Source of the DNA: Oscheius dolichura
Taxonomy: Eukaryota; Nematoda; Chromadorea; Rhabditida; Rhabditidae
DNA: 64,000 bases
Assembly (NCBI GenBank): GCA_932521035.1
Contig: OW051494.1
Coordinates: 4,946,001 to 5,010,000 of the forward strand
Direction: 5' to 3'
The number at the start of each line of letters is the position of its first letter. Positions within the stretch are counted from its first letter, which is position 1. Of this stretch, positions 62,868-64,000 are shown piece after piece. The translations under genes were made by a program, and so were the position numbers. The notes under the pieces are model-generated. The model saw only the letters and a program-made list of their open reading frames with translations. It was not told where the DNA came from and did no database searches.

Positions 62868-63944
62868 CTATGAGAAAAAGAAAAGGAGAAGGATGAGTGT
62901 GACCACGGAACAAATAACGAAAAATGCGAGGCAAGCAGCTTTGGCCATGCTTCGCCGATGTTTCGGCACGGCTTGACTACTGCTGCTGTAATCAATGGTA
63001 GCGAGGTGTTCCTCTGATGGTGGACTGGAAAATGTATGGTATTCGAAGAAGGAAAAACAGCCGGACCTTATGACAATAGTCGGCGACCGTGGGGACTTGT
63101 CCATTAGCGTCCATGAATTCTGTTCTTGGGGGGTCAGCAGAAGTTGTCGAGGCGTCTGCATGGAGGAAGCTCTTCTAACGGGTTCGGCACTGTAACCGGG
63201 GTAACGGCTCAGACCCTGCTCCCACCTCTTAATGACTTCGCGGTTTAGAGTGTCCCGGGGGGTTGAGTAGGAAGAAGGCCCGGGCTCAGCCTGGGAAGGT
63301 GGCGGAATCACGGTCTCGACGGTGATCTCCGGGCGGGGCTGCAAACAGTACGCTGACGCTGACGTCATATTGATAGGAAGAGGAGCTCACAACAGCCGGG
63401 GCCCAATCTAATTAGAGGTGAGCGGGCCCTTTGCTAAATTCGGACACATCTGCCCGTGTTTCAGAGAATGACCGGCCGTCGGCTAGTGGCAGCCGTACGG
63501 CTTCCCCGGATGATCTCGCCTATTGGTGGCCCGACATACCTTGGCCGGCATCGGTCTCGTCGCGGCTGGCCGGTCCCTTTGTGACGTCTGAAAGAGATCT
63601 GACAATTACGAGACGAACCCGTCCTTTCCCACACGCGAACTGTTTGCCACGGGAGGAGAGGAGCAGGCCAGAAAGTAAAGAGATGAGTGCTCGGCCGAGA
63701 AAAGCCGACTCATATGATACGGCTACGGAAACAGAAGCCGGGGGGACAGGCAAGGCGGCAGGTGTAAAGTTTGAATCATCGAATTCGGACGACGGGCAGG
63801 GCTAATCGAGGCGATGGACGAGACATTGTTTTCGTGTCTGCCGCAGGGAAGAAGCCCGCCAAGGATAATTCGATTGTAACGGGGCTGGGGGTCAAAAGCA
63901 AGGAGGAACACGGCGAGGGACAACGCAAACAGACGGGGGCTCAT
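62868..63944 (-). CDS. TM protein with C-terminal anchor; 5' exons uncertain
   Basis: The main exon (63368-62868, or from the acceptor GTTTGCAG near 63341) encodes a Pro/Ser/Arg-rich hydrophilic chain (PRPEITVETVIPPPSQAEPG, REVIKRWEQGLSRYPGYSAE, TPRQLLLTPQEQNSWTLMDK). It ends in a single hydrophobic segment (ACLAFFVICSVVTLILLLFF) four residues from the stop region. Upstream, an ATG at 63944 begins a signal-peptide-like MSPRLFALSLAVFLLAFDPQ. Exon-like pieces (CPSSEFDDSNFTPAALPVPP, FACGKGRVRL, TSQRDRPAATRPMPAK) could join in phase to the main exon, one of them across a 22-nt intron. If joined, the product is a secreted-pathway type I protein with almost no cytoplasmic tail; if not, a tail-anchored protein. 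No family was recognised. GC-rich throughout. Confidence 0.5.
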
Positions 63945-64000
63945 TTGGAGACAACCGGACGGTACCGGGAGGAGTGACTCAGACGGCCAGGCCCTGTACG

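Noticed and set aside
63431-63805. 124-codon plus-strand frame in GC-rich DNA
   Set aside because: Antisense to the better supported minus-strand exon pieces; GC-rich DNA is open in many frames.

Overview
The window is nuclear DNA of an animal with a very compact genome. It holds about 30 genes in 64 kb, on both strands, and most have several exons. Most introns are only about 30-50 nt, with ...TTTTAG/CAG acceptors. Almost every well-delimited gene has a splice-acceptor-like AG 0 to about 30 nt before its start codon, which suggests widespread spliced-leader trans-splicing. Astacin-EGF-CUB protease, FLYWCH zinc finger, Spinster, AKAP1, smoothelin-type CH domain and rdgB/PITPNM genes point to a bilaterian. 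A nematode (perhaps an enoplean) or another compacted bilaterian would fit, but no species-diagnostic marker is present. No tRNA, rRNA, CRISPR array or autonomous transposon was seen.

Layout. 0.6-17.2 kb is a run of eight plus-strand genes: POLR2B, CNOT9, an unrecognised small acidic protein, a JMJD8-like JmjC protein, SNF8 (ESCRT-II), BUD23, a FLYWCH protein with CP2-type C-terminal domains, and an astacin. The first six are 113-277 bp apart and could be polycistronic. 17.9-27.7 kb is minus strand: AKAP1 (membrane anchor, KH, Tudor), a two-C2-domain protein and a Spinster transporter. 28-40.5 kb holds DPH1 (+), a smoothelin-like CH protein (-), a four-TM protein (-), SMARCAD1 (+) and PRPF3 (+). 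40.6-49 kb holds a multi-RING-like protein (-), two orphan plus-strand genes and the 4.7-kb PITPNM gene (-). 49.6-64 kb holds PPP4C, mitochondrial GLRX5 (+), ABCF3 (-), SMARCB1, RBM8A/Y14, mitochondrial peroxiredoxin, GPATCH1 (+) and a TM protein (-).

Composition is two-state. Housekeeping genes (polymerase, splicing, chromatin, translation) are AT-rich. The astacin, FLYWCH-CP2, smoothelin, four-TM, PITPNM and terminal TM genes are strongly GC-rich with GC-rich flanks. The switch is abrupt at gene boundaries.

Most noteworthy: the FLYWCH/CP2 architecture lacking the CP2 DNA-binding domain; introns down to 24 nt; three GC-AG introns in early exons of conserved genes; the AG-before-ATG pattern; a diverged dispersed repeat present twice, once overlapping a stop codon; and a 280-bp foldback beside SMARCB1. 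Exon boundaries were read by eye against remembered family conservation, so coordinates at gene ends without an obvious start or stop are approximate.
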